DNA of 64,000 nucleotides, from NCBI GenBank assembly GCA_903927465.1, contig CAIYMY010000020.1, forward strand, positions 1 to 64,000, in the 5' to 3' direction. A model generated the notes under the pieces. It did no database searches, was not told where the DNA came from, and saw only the letters and a program-made list of their open reading frames with translations. This DNA comes from an uncultured Rhodospirillales bacterium (GTDB lineage: Bacteria > Pseudomonadota > Alphaproteobacteria > Acetobacterales > Acetobacteraceae). Both the position numbers and the translations under genes were made by a program. Below, piece by piece: positions 1-8,195 of this stretch; position 1 is the first letter of the stretch; the number at the start of each line of letters is the position of its first letter.

Positions 1-861
1 AAGGCCATCAAGGAACGCATCCTGCCCCGCGTGATTTCCGGCGATTGCATCCTGGCCATTTGCATGACGGAACCGCATGCGGGCACGGATGTTGCCAATT
101 ACCGCACCAATACCAAGCGCCATGGCAATCATCTGGTGCTGAACGGCACGAAAACCTTGATTTCTCGCGCCGAGGAAGCCGGCATGTTCGTTGTCTTCAC
201 CCGCGTGGATGGCAAGGCGGGGCGCGAAGGGATCGGCTGCGTTCTGGTGGAAAAGGGCACGCCGGGCCTTTCTGTCACCGGCACCTACCACACCATGGGC
301 GGTGAGAATCTGCACGAAGTACAATTCAATGATTGCGAATTGCCACCAGAAAACCTGGTGATTGAAACGGATGGCTTCAAGAAACTGCTGACCGCCTTCA
401 ATACGCAGCGCTGCCTTAACCCTAGTATTTCCCTAGGGCTCGCGGAAGGCGCCTTTGATGAGGCGGTGCGCTACGTGAATGACCGCAAGCTGTTTGACAA
501 ATCCATCGCGGATTTCCAAGGCATTCGCTGGAAATTCGCCGATATGTTCAAGGATATTGAAGCCGGGCGCGGTTTGCTCTACCGCGCTTGCCTCACCGCC
601 AACCCCTTCCCTGATCCCTTCATGGCAGCCACCGCCAAGGTGTTCTGCAATGAAATGTCGCTCCGTGTGACCAGTGAAGCCGTACAGGTGCATGGCGGCT
701 ATGGCTTCACCGACGAATATCCGGTCTCCCGCCTTTATCGCGGCGCGCGTTATGGTTCGCTTGGTGGTGGGTCTTCGGAATCGCTGCGTGATCTAATCGG
801 CAAACACATCCTGGCCGATGCCGGCGGTGTGGATGGCATTATGGGCCTTGATACCTATTGA
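1..861 (+). CDS. acyl-CoA dehydrogenase, C-terminal part (5' end outside window)
   Basis: The reading frame is open from base 1, so the ORF start at 31 is only an internal GTG and the true start lies upstream. The visible part covers the middle beta domain (CMTEPHAGTDVANY, then a GGENLHEVQFNDCELP stretch) and the C-terminal helical domain (VHGGYGFTDEYPVSRLYRG). These enzymes oxidise acyl-CoA with FAD and pass electrons to ETF. The usual catalytic Glu in the C-terminal IYEGT-like motif is replaced (SLGGGSSE). The alternative position used by isovaleryl-CoA dehydrogenase appears to be Gln (FNTQR). The substrate is therefore unclear. A Bug receptor gene follows 66 bases downstream on the same strand. 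Confidence 0.85.
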   Translation, partial: KAIKERILPRVISGDCILAICMTEPHAGTDVANYRTNTKRHGNHLVLNGTKTLISRAEEAGMFVVFTRVDGKAGREGIGCVLVEKGTPGLSVTGTYHTMGGENLHEVQFNDCELPPENLVIETDGFKKLLTAFNTQRCLNPSISLGLAEGAFDEAVRYVNDRKLFDKSIADFQGIRWKFADMFKDIEAGRGLLYRACLTANPFPDPFMAATAKVFCNEMSLRVTSEAVQVHGGYGFTDEYPVSRLYRGARYGSLGGGSSESLRDLIGKHILADAGGVDGIMGLDTY

Positions 862-927
862 GAAGCCTTGCAGGGCGCAGCCCGGCTGTGGTTAAGCTTT
901 GAAAAAATTAACAACGGGAGGAATGTC

Positions 928-1905
928 ATGACCATGAAGCTCAGCCGTCGCGCCATCATGGGCGCTGCAGCACTCGCCCCTTTTGCTGTCCACGCGCAAT
1001 CCGATTGGCCTAATCGCCCGGTGCGCATTGTAGTGCCCTTCCCGCCCGGCCAGGCCGCTGACATTTTCACCCGCATCATCGCAGATGAACTTTCCAAGCG
1101 CTGGCCGCAGCGCGTGGTGGTGGAAAATCGTGCGGGGGGAGCGTCTGTTCCTGGCGTTGAATCCGTCGCGCGCGCGCCCGCCGATGGCTATACTTTGCTC
1201 ACCGGCACATCCGGCCCGCTTGGCGTGAACCCTTCCGTCATTCAGCGCCTGCCTTATGATGTCGAAAAGGATTTTGCCTTCATCAGCAATATCGTCATGG
1301 TGCCGTTATTGGTGATTGCGCATCCCTCCGTTCCCGAACGCACCATTCAGGAATTGGCCGCCAGCGCCAAGGCGCGCCCTGGGCAATTGGACATGGCTTC
1401 TGCGGGACCCGCCACCAGCCAGCACATGGCCGCCGAATTGCTCATGCTGCGCGCCGGCATTCGCTTCAACATTGTGCATTATCGCGGCAGTGGCCCCGCC
1501 ATTGCCGATGTCATCGCCGGCAATGTGAAGCTGATGACGGATTCCGTTGCCTCCGCCCTGCCGCATATCCAATCCGGCCGCGTGCGCCCGATTGCGCTTT
1601 GCAGCGCGCGGCGCGTGCCGCAATTGCCCGATGTGCCCACCATCGCGGAAAGCCTGGTGCCTGGCTATGAAGCCGCCGGCTGGTCCGGCCTTGTCGCGCC
1701 CACGGGCACGCCGCCCGAAATCATCAATCGCATCAATGCCGATGTGGTGGCCATCCTGCGTGATCCCGCCATTACCAAAAGGATCGAGGATATGGGCGCG
1801 GTGGCAGACCCGCTGACGCCAGATCAATTCGGCACATTCGTCCGCGCGGAAGTCGCCAAATGGCGCGAAGTGGCACGCGCGGGGAATGTAAAGCTGGAAG
1901 GCTAA
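928..1905 (+). CDS. Bug/TctC-type tripartite tricarboxylate transporter substrate-binding protein
   Basis: I chose the ATG at 928 because GGGAGG lies about 7 bases upstream and the product (325 aa) then begins with a Tat-like signal peptide (SRRAIM...APFAVHAQ). The ORF-track start at 868 would put 20 odd residues ahead of it. The mature protein has family landmarks: WPNRPVRIVVPFPPGQ, VVVENRAGGASVPG, and ADGYTLL. Bug proteins are periplasmic receptors for carboxylates or other small organic ligands. No TctA/TctB membrane subunits are in the window, so this is an orphan receptor. Following an acyl-CoA dehydrogenase, it may serve uptake of an organic acid, which is inference. Confidence 0.9.
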   Translation: MTMKLSRRAIMGAAALAPFAVHAQSDWPNRPVRIVVPFPPGQAADIFTRIIADELSKRWPQRVVVENRAGGASVPGVESVARAPADGYTLLTGTSGPLGVNPSVIQRLPYDVEKDFAFISNIVMVPLLVIAHPSVPERTIQELAASAKARPGQLDMASAGPATSQHMAAELLMLRAGIRFNIVHYRGSGPAIADVIAGNVKLMTDSVASALPHIQSGRVRPIALCSARRVPQLPDVPTIAESLVPGYEAAGWSGLVAPTGTPPEIINRINADVVAILRDPAITKRIEDMGAVADPLTPDQFGTFVRAEVAKWREVARAGNVKLEG

Positions 1906-1912
1906 ACTCGCG

Positions 1913-2356
1913 TCAGTTCAGCGCCATGCCGGCGGATACGCCATGCAGGCAGGCCATCAATAGCGAAAGCGGCAAGCGCAAGCGCCACCACCAAGCTGGC
2001 GCCATGCTTGCCGCCTGCGCTGCGCGATCCGCCAGAGGCAGCAGTGCGAAAATCACCGCGAGCAGCAATAGCCCCACCTGGGGCGGCAGCAGCAGCGCCA
2101 CCCAGGCCGCCAGCATGGGCAGGACGGAAGCCACCAGCCAGCGCGTCAGCGCCGTGCCCTCTGCCCTATTCGCCGCCAGGCCCCACCAGGCGCCGCCGAT
2201 GAAGCTCGCGATCAGCGCGCCATAGGCGGGGCCAGCCTGCAAAGTGAAGGCCGCCGCATCCCCACCCGCAGCCAGAAGCGGCGGCATGGCAAGGCTCGGC
2301 AGCAGGCCGGCGGCGCCCAGCAGCAATGCGGGGCGGGGGATGGAGGCATCGGACAT
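1913..2356 (-). CDS. DUF3429 family membrane protein
   Basis: A 147-residue hydrophobic protein with about four predicted membrane helices. The stretch YGALIASFIGGAWWG matches my recollection of the DUF3429 family signature (YGA...SFLGG..WG). The function of the family is unknown. It converges on the Bug receptor gene with a gap of only 7 bases and is divergent from uvrB, sharing an 80-base intergenic region with it. Length agrees with the family. Confidence 0.75.
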   Translation of the reverse strand: MSDASIPRPALLLGAAGLLPSLAMPPLLAAGGDAAAFTLQAGPAYGALIASFIGGAWWGLAANRAEGTALTRWLVASVLPMLAAWVALLLPPQVGLLLLAVIFALLPLADRAAQAASMAPAWWWRLRLPLSLLMACLHGVSAGMALN

Positions 2357-2436
2357 GACCCTGCCCTCTCACAATTCAGGCGGTCAGGACAAGCCCCACC
2401 CTGGCGAAGCGCCGCCAATGGCGCCATCTTACGCCC

Positions 2437-4626
2437 ATGAATGTGATCGCCCCCGGCCCCGTGCTGTTCATGCCGGAAAAGCGCCCCGCGCCGCCAACGA
2501 CGCGGCGGCTCACCGTGACCGCGCCTTATGAACCGAATGGAGACCAGCCACGTGCCATCGCTCATCTGATTGGTGGCTTGGAGGCAGCGGAGCGGGACCA
2601 GGTGCTGCTGGGGGTAACCGGTTCCGGCAAGACCTTCACAATGGCCAAGGTGATTGAGGCTGTGCAGCGGCCAACCCTGATCCTGGCGCCGAACAAAACC
2701 TTGGCCGCGCAGCTTTACGGCGAGATGAAAAGCTTCTTCCCAGAAAATGCGGTGGAGTATTTTGTATCCTACTATGATTACTACCAGCCGGAAGCCTATG
2801 TGCCGCGCACCGACACCTACATCGAAAAAGACGCGCAGATCAACGAACAGATAGACCGCATGCGCCATTCCGCCACACAGTCGCTGCTGGAACGGAATGA
2901 CGTGGTGATCGTCGCCTCTGTTTCCTGCATCTATGGCATTGGTTCGGTCGAAACTTATTCCCGCATGGTCGTGAAGCTCGAAGCCGGCGGGAAGATTGAC
3001 CGGGATGTGCTGGTGAAGGGTCTGGTGGAACAGCAATATCGCCGCAACGATAATTTCTTCGCCCGCGGCACTTTCCGCATTCGGGGCGAAAGCGTTGACT
3101 TATGGCCGAGCCATTTGGAAGACCGCGCCTGGCGCGTTTCGCTTTTCGGTGATGAGATTGAAGCAATCCGCGAATTCGATCCGCTGACGGGCGAAATCAC
3201 CGCGGAGATGGAACGCGTTTCGATTTACGCGAATAGCCACTATGTCACCCCGCGCCCGACGCTCACCCAGGCCATCACGCGCATCAAGGATGAATTGAAG
3301 GAACATCTGGCGAAGCTGCATGCGGAAGGCAAATTGCTGGAAGCGCAAAGGCTGGAACAGCGCACCATCTTTGATATTGAAATGATGGAAACCACCGGTT
3401 CCTGCAAAGGGATTGAAAATTACAGTCGCTATCTGACAGGCCGCAATCCGGGCGAACCGCCGCCAACGCTGTTCGAATATTTGCCAGATAACGCTTTGCT
3501 GATCGTGGATGAAAGCCATGTTACGGTGCCGCAGATTGGCGGCATGTATCGCGGAGACTATGCGCGCAAAACCGTGCTTTCCGAATACGGCTTCCGCCTG
3601 CCAAGCTGCACGGATAACCGCCCGCTGAAATTCGAAGAATGGGATACCTACCGCCCGCCTTCCATCTTCGTCAGCGCCACGCCTGGCCCGTGGGAGATGG
3701 AACGCACCGGCGGTGCCTTCGCCGAACAGGTGATCCGCCCGACGGGTCTGGTTGATCCCGTCACGGAAATCCGCCCCGTCGAGAGGCAGGTGGATGATCT
3801 GCTGGCCGAATGTCGCGAAGTCGCCAAGCATGGCGGGCGCGTGCTGGTGACCACACTCACCAAACGCATGGCCGAAGACCTCACCGAATACATGACGGAA
3901 GCCGGTATTCGCGTGCGCTATTTGCATTCGGATATTGACACGCTGGAACGCATCGAAATCATCCGCGATTTGCGCAAAGGCGTGTTTGACGTGCTGATCG
4001 GCATCAACCTTCTGCGCGAAGGCTTGGATATTCCCGAATGCGCGCTTGTTGCGATTCTGGATGCGGATAAGGAAGGGTTCCTGCGCAGTACCACGTCGCT
4101 CATTCAAACCATCGGCCGCGCCGCGCGCAATGTGGATGGTCGCGTAGTTCTGTATGCTGATGTGATGACCAATAGCCTGCGCCGCGCCCTGGAAGAAACC
4201 GCGCGCCGCCGCGCAAGACAGCAAGCCTGGAATACGGAACACGGCATCACGCCGCAGACCATACGCCGCGATATCTCATCCGCCCTGCAATCCGTCTATG
4301 AACAGGATTACGTGACGGTTGACGCGCTTGAAGGCGAAGGAACCGCACAATTCATTGGCAAGGATCTGAAAGCCACCATCGCGGAATTGGAACGCAAGAT
4401 GCGCGCGGCGGCGGCTGATCTTGAATTCGAAACCGCGGCCAGGCTGCGTGATGAGATCAAGCGGCTGGAAAGCCTTGATCTGGGGCTTGCGCCCAATTTG
4501 GCGGGCCGGTCGCTCCAGGAAGCCAAGCCCAAGGCCAAGGCGGATTGGAAGCCAAAGCCCATGGGGCCAGGCGGCGGGGGTTATGATCCCAACAAGGTCA
4601 AGGGCGAGCGGCGACGCAAGGGCTGA
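2437..4626 (+). CDS. uvrB: UvrABC excision nuclease subunit B
   Basis: A 729-residue protein that is full length for alphaproteobacterial UvrB. It shows the Walker A motif GVTGSGKT (about residues 59-66) and the beta-hairpin segment [20 protein letters not shown] used to pry open DNA at lesions. It also has the DESH box [10 protein letters not shown] near residue 358, the helicase C-terminal motif [13 protein letters not shown], and a C-terminal UVR motif ([21 protein letters not shown]) for UvrA/UvrC contact. It loads on damaged DNA with UvrA and recruits UvrC in nucleotide excision repair. It stands alone, with no uvrA or uvrC nearby. The C-terminal tail is rich in Lys, Pro and Gly. Confidence 0.98.
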   Translation: MNVIAPGPVLFMPEKRPAPPTTRRLTVTAPYEPNGDQPRAIAHLIGGLEAAERDQVLLGVTGSGKTFTMAKVIEAVQRPTLILAPNKTLAAQLYGEMKSFFPENAVEYFVSYYDYYQPEAYVPRTDTYIEKDAQINEQIDRMRHSATQSLLERNDVVIVASVSCIYGIGSVETYSRMVVKLEAGGKIDRDVLVKGLVEQQYRRNDNFFARGTFRIRGESVDLWPSHLEDRAWRVSLFGDEIEAIREFDPLTGEITAEMERVSIYANSHYVTPRPTLTQAITRIKDELKEHLAKLHAEGKLLEAQRLEQRTIFDIEMMETTGSCKGIENYSRYLTGRNPGEPPPTLFEYLPDNALLIVDESHVTVPQIGGMYRGDYARKTVLSEYGFRLPSCTDNRPLKFEEWDTYRPPSIFVSATPGPWEMERTGGAFAEQVIRPTGLVDPVTEIRPVERQVDDLLAECREVAKHGGRVLVTTLTKRMAEDLTEYMTEAGIRVRYLHSDIDTLERIEIIRDLRKGVFDVLIGINLLREGLDIPECALVAILDADKEGFLRSTTSLIQTIGRAARNVDGRVVLYADVMTNSLRRALEETARRRARQQAWNTEHGITPQTIRRDISSALQSVYEQDYVTVDALEGEGTAQFIGKDLKATIAELERKMRAAAADLEFETAARLRDEIKRLESLDLGLAPNLAGRSLQEAKPKAKADWKPKPMGPGGGGYDPNKVKGERRRKG

Positions 4627-4788
4627 TCCGCCCAAAAAACCGGCAGTCGAGGGTGCATATGCCTACAAACCGAACAGATTTCGGCTTTGCAACGCCCCCC
4701 CGCAGAGGTTAAGCCTTGCCCGGTCACGCCCAAGGGCGCAGAGACTTGGTATCAGGTCGCAGGGACCACGGAAAAAGGGAAAACCTCA

Positions 4789-5811
4789 ATGGCTCATGGC
4801 ATTTCGCGCCGCGCTGCGCTCATCGCTGGCACCTCGATCTTGGCGGCCCCGCTTGTGGCCCGCGCCCAGGCGCCGCGGCTGCGCTTCACGCTGGATTGGG
4901 CCTTCCAGGCCCCCAATGCCTTCGCGCTGCTGGCGCGTGACAAGGGCTATTTCCGCGACGCCGGGATTGATGTGCAGATTGACCGAGGCCAGGGCTCCGG
5001 CGGCGTGCCGGTGGCGCTTGCCGGCGGGTCTTATGACATGGGCTATGCGGATTTGAACCCGGCCATCAAATTCGTTGCCGAAAACCCGGATCGCGGCATT
5101 GTGGCGGTTGCCGTGCTGCATGATCGCAGCCCGCTTTGCGCCATTGTGCGCGCCGATGGCCCCATTCGCACGCCGAAGGATCTTGAGGGCAAGCGCCTAG
5201 CTGCGCCGGATTTCGATGCCGGCCGTCAGCTTTTCCCGGCCTTCGCCAAGGCTTCCGGGGTTGATGCCAGCAAGGTGACTTTCCTTTCAGTGTCTCCGGC
5301 TTTGCGTGAACCCATGCTGGTGCGCCGCGAAGCTGATGGCGTGACGGGTTTTGTCACTACCTCAGCGCTCGCGCTGAAGGGCATCGGGCTCGATCATCCG
5401 GCGCAGCGGGTGATGATGTATTACGACCATGGGCTGAACCTTTATGGCGGCGCCATCCTCACCACGCGCGCCTTCATTGAACGCAATCCGGCCGTGGTGC
5501 GTGGTGCGACGGCTGCGCTGATGCGCGGCTTCCGCGATACGCTCCGCAATGGTCAGGAAATGCTGGATAATCTGAAGCGCGTGGAACCACTGACGGATGT
5601 GGCGCTGGAACGCGAGCGGCATGAAATGAATGTCGCGCGCGTCATCATGTCTGACAATGTGCGCGCCAATGGGCTTTCATCCGTAGATATGGGCCGGCTG
5701 CAAACTGGCATTCGCGCGGTGGAAGAAGCCTATAATCTTCAGCCCCGCGTTCAGGCCGCGCAAATCTATACGCCGGAATTCCTGCCCGTCGCTGCCGATC
5801 GCGCGGTCTGA
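4789..5811 (+). CDS. NMT1/SsuA-type ABC transporter substrate-binding protein
   Basis: I chose the ATG at 4789 because the protein then starts with a twin-arginine-like signal (ISRRAALIAGTSILAAPLVARAQ). The upstream 34 residues of the ORF-track version look non-coding. The 340-residue product has the NMT1/ThiY-like pattern: LRFTLDWAFQAPNAFALLARDKGYF near the mature N-terminus, then GSYDMGYAD and a central RTPKDLEGKRLAAP segment. It is the periplasmic receptor of the importer encoded by the next two genes. Ligands in the family include pyrimidine precursors, sulfonates and aromatic acids. The terminal gene of the operon hints at a carboxylic acid, which is inference. Confidence 0.88.
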   Translation: MAHGISRRAALIAGTSILAAPLVARAQAPRLRFTLDWAFQAPNAFALLARDKGYFRDAGIDVQIDRGQGSGGVPVALAGGSYDMGYADLNPAIKFVAENPDRGIVAVAVLHDRSPLCAIVRADGPIRTPKDLEGKRLAAPDFDAGRQLFPAFAKASGVDASKVTFLSVSPALREPMLVRREADGVTGFVTTSALALKGIGLDHPAQRVMMYYDHGLNLYGGAILTTRAFIERNPAVVRGATAALMRGFRDTLRNGQEMLDNLKRVEPLTDVALERERHEMNVARVIMSDNVRANGLSSVDMGRLQTGIRAVEEAYNLQPRVQAAQIYTPEFLPVAADRAV

Positions 5812-5820
5812 TCCAGCGCC

Positions 5821-6630
5821 ATGGCGCAGGCTTTCGTGGATATCTCCAATGTCGCCATGCGCTATGGCGGCGTTGAGGGAACGCTCGCGCTCAAAGGCAC
5901 CAGCCTTGCAGTGGCGGAAGGTGAATTCGTTGCCGTGGTTGGGCCATCTGGCTGCGGCAAATCCACACTGATGCGCCTGGTCACAGGGTTGTGGCCACCC
6001 ACTGAAGGCGAGGTTTTCGTGGATGGGCAGGAAGTGGATGGCCCACTTTCCATCGCCGGCATGGCCTTTCAGAACCCTACTTTGCTGCCGTGGAGGAACA
6101 TTCTGGATAATGTGATGCTGCCCTTGGAAGTGGTGCAGCCGCATCGCGGGCAGCTTCGCGCCAAGCGGGCCGATTATGAACGCCAGGCGCGCGAATTGCT
6201 CGCGCTTGTTGGGCTTGATGGGTTTGAAGCCAAGTTCCCCTGGCAGCTTTCGGGTGGGATGCAGCAGCGTGCATCGCTCTGCCGCGCGCTGATCCATCAG
6301 CCGCGTTTGCTGATGCTGGATGAACCCTTCGGCGCCTTGGATATCTTCACGCGCGAAGATCTTTGGGCGGTGATGCAAAAGCTTTGGTTGGCGCGCCGCC
6401 CTACGGTAATCCTGGTGACGCATGATTTGCGCGAAGCCGCTTTTCTCGCGGATCGCGTGCTGGTCATGTCTTCCCGCCCTGGCCGCATCATTGCGGAACG
6501 GCGCGTGGATTTCCCGCGAGAGCGGACCATGGAGACCACCTACACCAAGGAATTCCAGGATTTGGTGCATGAATTGCGCGATCGCATCAGCGATGCCCGC
6601 GATGCCGAGGAAATTGCCGATGCCCCGTAA
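5821..6630 (+). CDS. ABC transporter ATP-binding protein (SsuB/TauB type)
   Basis: A 269-residue nucleotide-binding subunit. Visible motifs are Walker A GPSGCGKST, the Q-loop AFQNPTLLPWRN, the signature LSGGMQQRASLCRAL, Walker B LLMLDEPFGALD, and the switch His in ILVTHDLREA. It starts 9 bases after the receptor gene and overlaps the permease start by 11 bases, so translation is probably coupled. It energises import of the unknown ligand bound by the 4789 receptor. Confidence 0.95.
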   Translation: MAQAFVDISNVAMRYGGVEGTLALKGTSLAVAEGEFVAVVGPSGCGKSTLMRLVTGLWPPTEGEVFVDGQEVDGPLSIAGMAFQNPTLLPWRNILDNVMLPLEVVQPHRGQLRAKRADYERQARELLALVGLDGFEAKFPWQLSGGMQQRASLCRALIHQPRLLMLDEPFGALDIFTREDLWAVMQKLWLARRPTVILVTHDLREAAFLADRVLVMSSRPGRIIAERRVDFPRERTMETTYTKEFQDLVHELRDRISDARDAEEIADAP

Positions 6631-7453
6631 AGCGCTCCGCAGCCCCGAAGCCTTGGCGGCTGCCGCGCGCCGCCGTCGCCGTTTGGAAGCCTGGCTGCCC
6701 TGGCTGGTGATTGGTGGCATGTTCCTGATCTGGGAAGCGGCGGTACGCATTTTTGCCATCCAGCCCTTCATCCTGCCCGCACCTTCGGCCATTGCCGCGA
6801 GCATGGTGAAATGGTGGCAGCCCTTGCTCACCAATTCATGGGCGACGCTGCTGACCACCGTGATCGGCTTCGCCATGGCGATTGTCTTTGGGCTATTGCT
6901 GGGGGTGGTGATCGGGTCTTCCGTGCTGGTTTATCGCGGGCTTTATCCGCTGCTGATCGCCTTCAATTCCGTGCCCAAAGTGGCGGTGGTGCCTATTCTG
7001 GTCATCTGGTTCGGCGCCGGCTTTTGGCCGGCCGTGCTGACCGCCTTTCTGATTTCCTTCTTCCCCATCGTCGTGAATGTCGCGACCGGTATCGCGACGG
7101 TGGAGCCTGAATTGCGCGATGTGCTGCGCGCCCTTGGCGCCAGCCCCACGGACATCATCCGCAAAGTGGGGCTACCGCGCGCCATGCCTTACTTCTTCGC
7201 CTCGCTCAAAGTTGCCATCACGGTTGCTTTTGTTGGGTCCATCATCAGTGAAACCGTCGCCGCTAATGAAGGCATTGGGCATTTGATGCTGGTCGCTTCC
7301 TCCCGCTTTGATGTGCCTTTGGTATTCGCCGGCCTGATCATCACTGGGGTGATGGGGGTCGCGATGTACTGGGTTGCGGTGACGATTGAAGAACGCACCA
7401 CCGGCTGGGCCACACGCGGCCAGCAGGACCCGCGCCTGGCTACTGGGGGCTGA
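6620..7453 (+). CDS. ABC transporter permease (BPD_transp_1, SsuC type)
   Basis: The ATG at 6620 overlaps the end of the ATPase gene. It begins MPRKALRSPEALAAAARRRRR, a basic cytoplasmic leader, followed by about six membrane helices. The ORF-track start at 6422 lies inside the ATPase gene and is rejected. The EAA loop that contacts the ATPase is visible as LRDVLRALGASPTDIIRKVGLP. At 277 residues it has normal length for the family. It is the third gene of the 4789-8182 operon. Confidence 0.93.
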   Translation: MPRKALRSPEALAAAARRRRRLEAWLPWLVIGGMFLIWEAAVRIFAIQPFILPAPSAIAASMVKWWQPLLTNSWATLLTTVIGFAMAIVFGLLLGVVIGSSVLVYRGLYPLLIAFNSVPKVAVVPILVIWFGAGFWPAVLTAFLISFFPIVVNVATGIATVEPELRDVLRALGASPTDIIRKVGLPRAMPYFFASLKVAITVAFVGSIISETVAANEGIGHLMLVASSRFDVPLVFAGLIITGVMGVAMYWVAVTIEERTTGWATRGQQDPRLATGG

Positions 7454-7456
7454 TCC

Positions 7457-8182
7457 ATGGCGGAAGCGCCGCTCCGGCTTGGCATGATGACGCCAAGCTC
7501 CAACACCGTGTTGGAACCCGTCACGGCAGCGCTATTGGCGCCAACCCCCTGGATCACGGCGCATTTCCAACGCCTGCGCGTGCTGGCCATCAATTTGGGT
7601 GCGGACGCCACCAGCCAATTTGACCCGCGCCCGATGGCCGATGCAGCGGCACTTTTGGCTGATGCGAAGGTGCATGCGCTTTGCTGGAATGGCACTTCCG
7701 GCGCATGGCTTGGGCTTGAAAGCGACCGCACACTTTGCGCCAGCATTACCAAGGAAACGGGCACACCCTGCACTACAGCAACCCTCGCGCTATTTGATGC
7801 GCTCGGCGCGCTTGGGGCGAAACGCATCGGCTTGGTCACGCCTTATCTGAACACGGTGCAGACCGCCATTATCGAAAATTTCGCAGGCCTTGGCGTGGAA
7901 ACAATGGTGGAACGCCATCTGGAAGACCCCGGCAATTATAGTTTTGCCGAACACAGCGCCGCCAAGGTGGATGCGCTGGTGCGCGAAGCCGCCGCTGCGA
8001 AGCCCGATGCCATTGTGATCCATTGCACCAATTTCCGCGGCCTACCCGGCGCAGTTGGGATCGAAGCTGAAACGGGCATTCCCATTCTGGATTCCATCGC
8101 CGTGGCGCTTTGGGGTGCCATTCGCGCGGCGGGCCGCGATCCTGCCATGATCAAGGGTGGCGGGCGGCTTTTCGCGCTCTAA
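7457..8182 (+). CDS. arylmalonate decarboxylase / maleate cis-trans isomerase-like protein
   Basis: A 241-residue Asp/Glu racemase-superfamily protein. Two-Cys members have a first catalytic Cys in a CTS-like motif. Here that motif reads NGTSGAW (Gly79-Thr80-Ser81), while the second Cys is kept (IHCTN, Cys190) and a Tyr is present in VTPYL (Tyr130). This Gly/Thr/Ser plus single Cys arrangement matches what is known of arylmalonate decarboxylase (Gly74, Thr75, Ser76, Tyr126, Cys188). A cofactor-free decarboxylase acting on a substituted malonate is therefore a sensible guess. It starts 3 bases after the permease stop, so it probably acts on the imported ligand. The exact reaction is not shown by the sequence. 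Confidence 0.72.
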   Translation: MAEAPLRLGMMTPSSNTVLEPVTAALLAPTPWITAHFQRLRVLAINLGADATSQFDPRPMADAAALLADAKVHALCWNGTSGAWLGLESDRTLCASITKETGTPCTTATLALFDALGALGAKRIGLVTPYLNTVQTAIIENFAGLGVETMVERHLEDPGNYSFAEHSAAKVDALVREAAAAKPDAIVIHCTNFRGLPGAVGIEAETGIPILDSIAVALWGAIRAAGRDPAMIKGGGRLFAL

Positions 8183-8195
8183 AAACCGAGAAGCC

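Noticed and set aside
3100-4242. 380-aa ORF on the minus strand inside uvrB
   Set aside because: It is antisense to a clear uvrB gene and rich in His, Ala and Arg with no motif; a shadow of high-GC codon use.
5677-6876. 399-aa minus-strand ORF across the ABC operon
   Set aside because: It spans three real genes on the other strand and has no recognisable domain.
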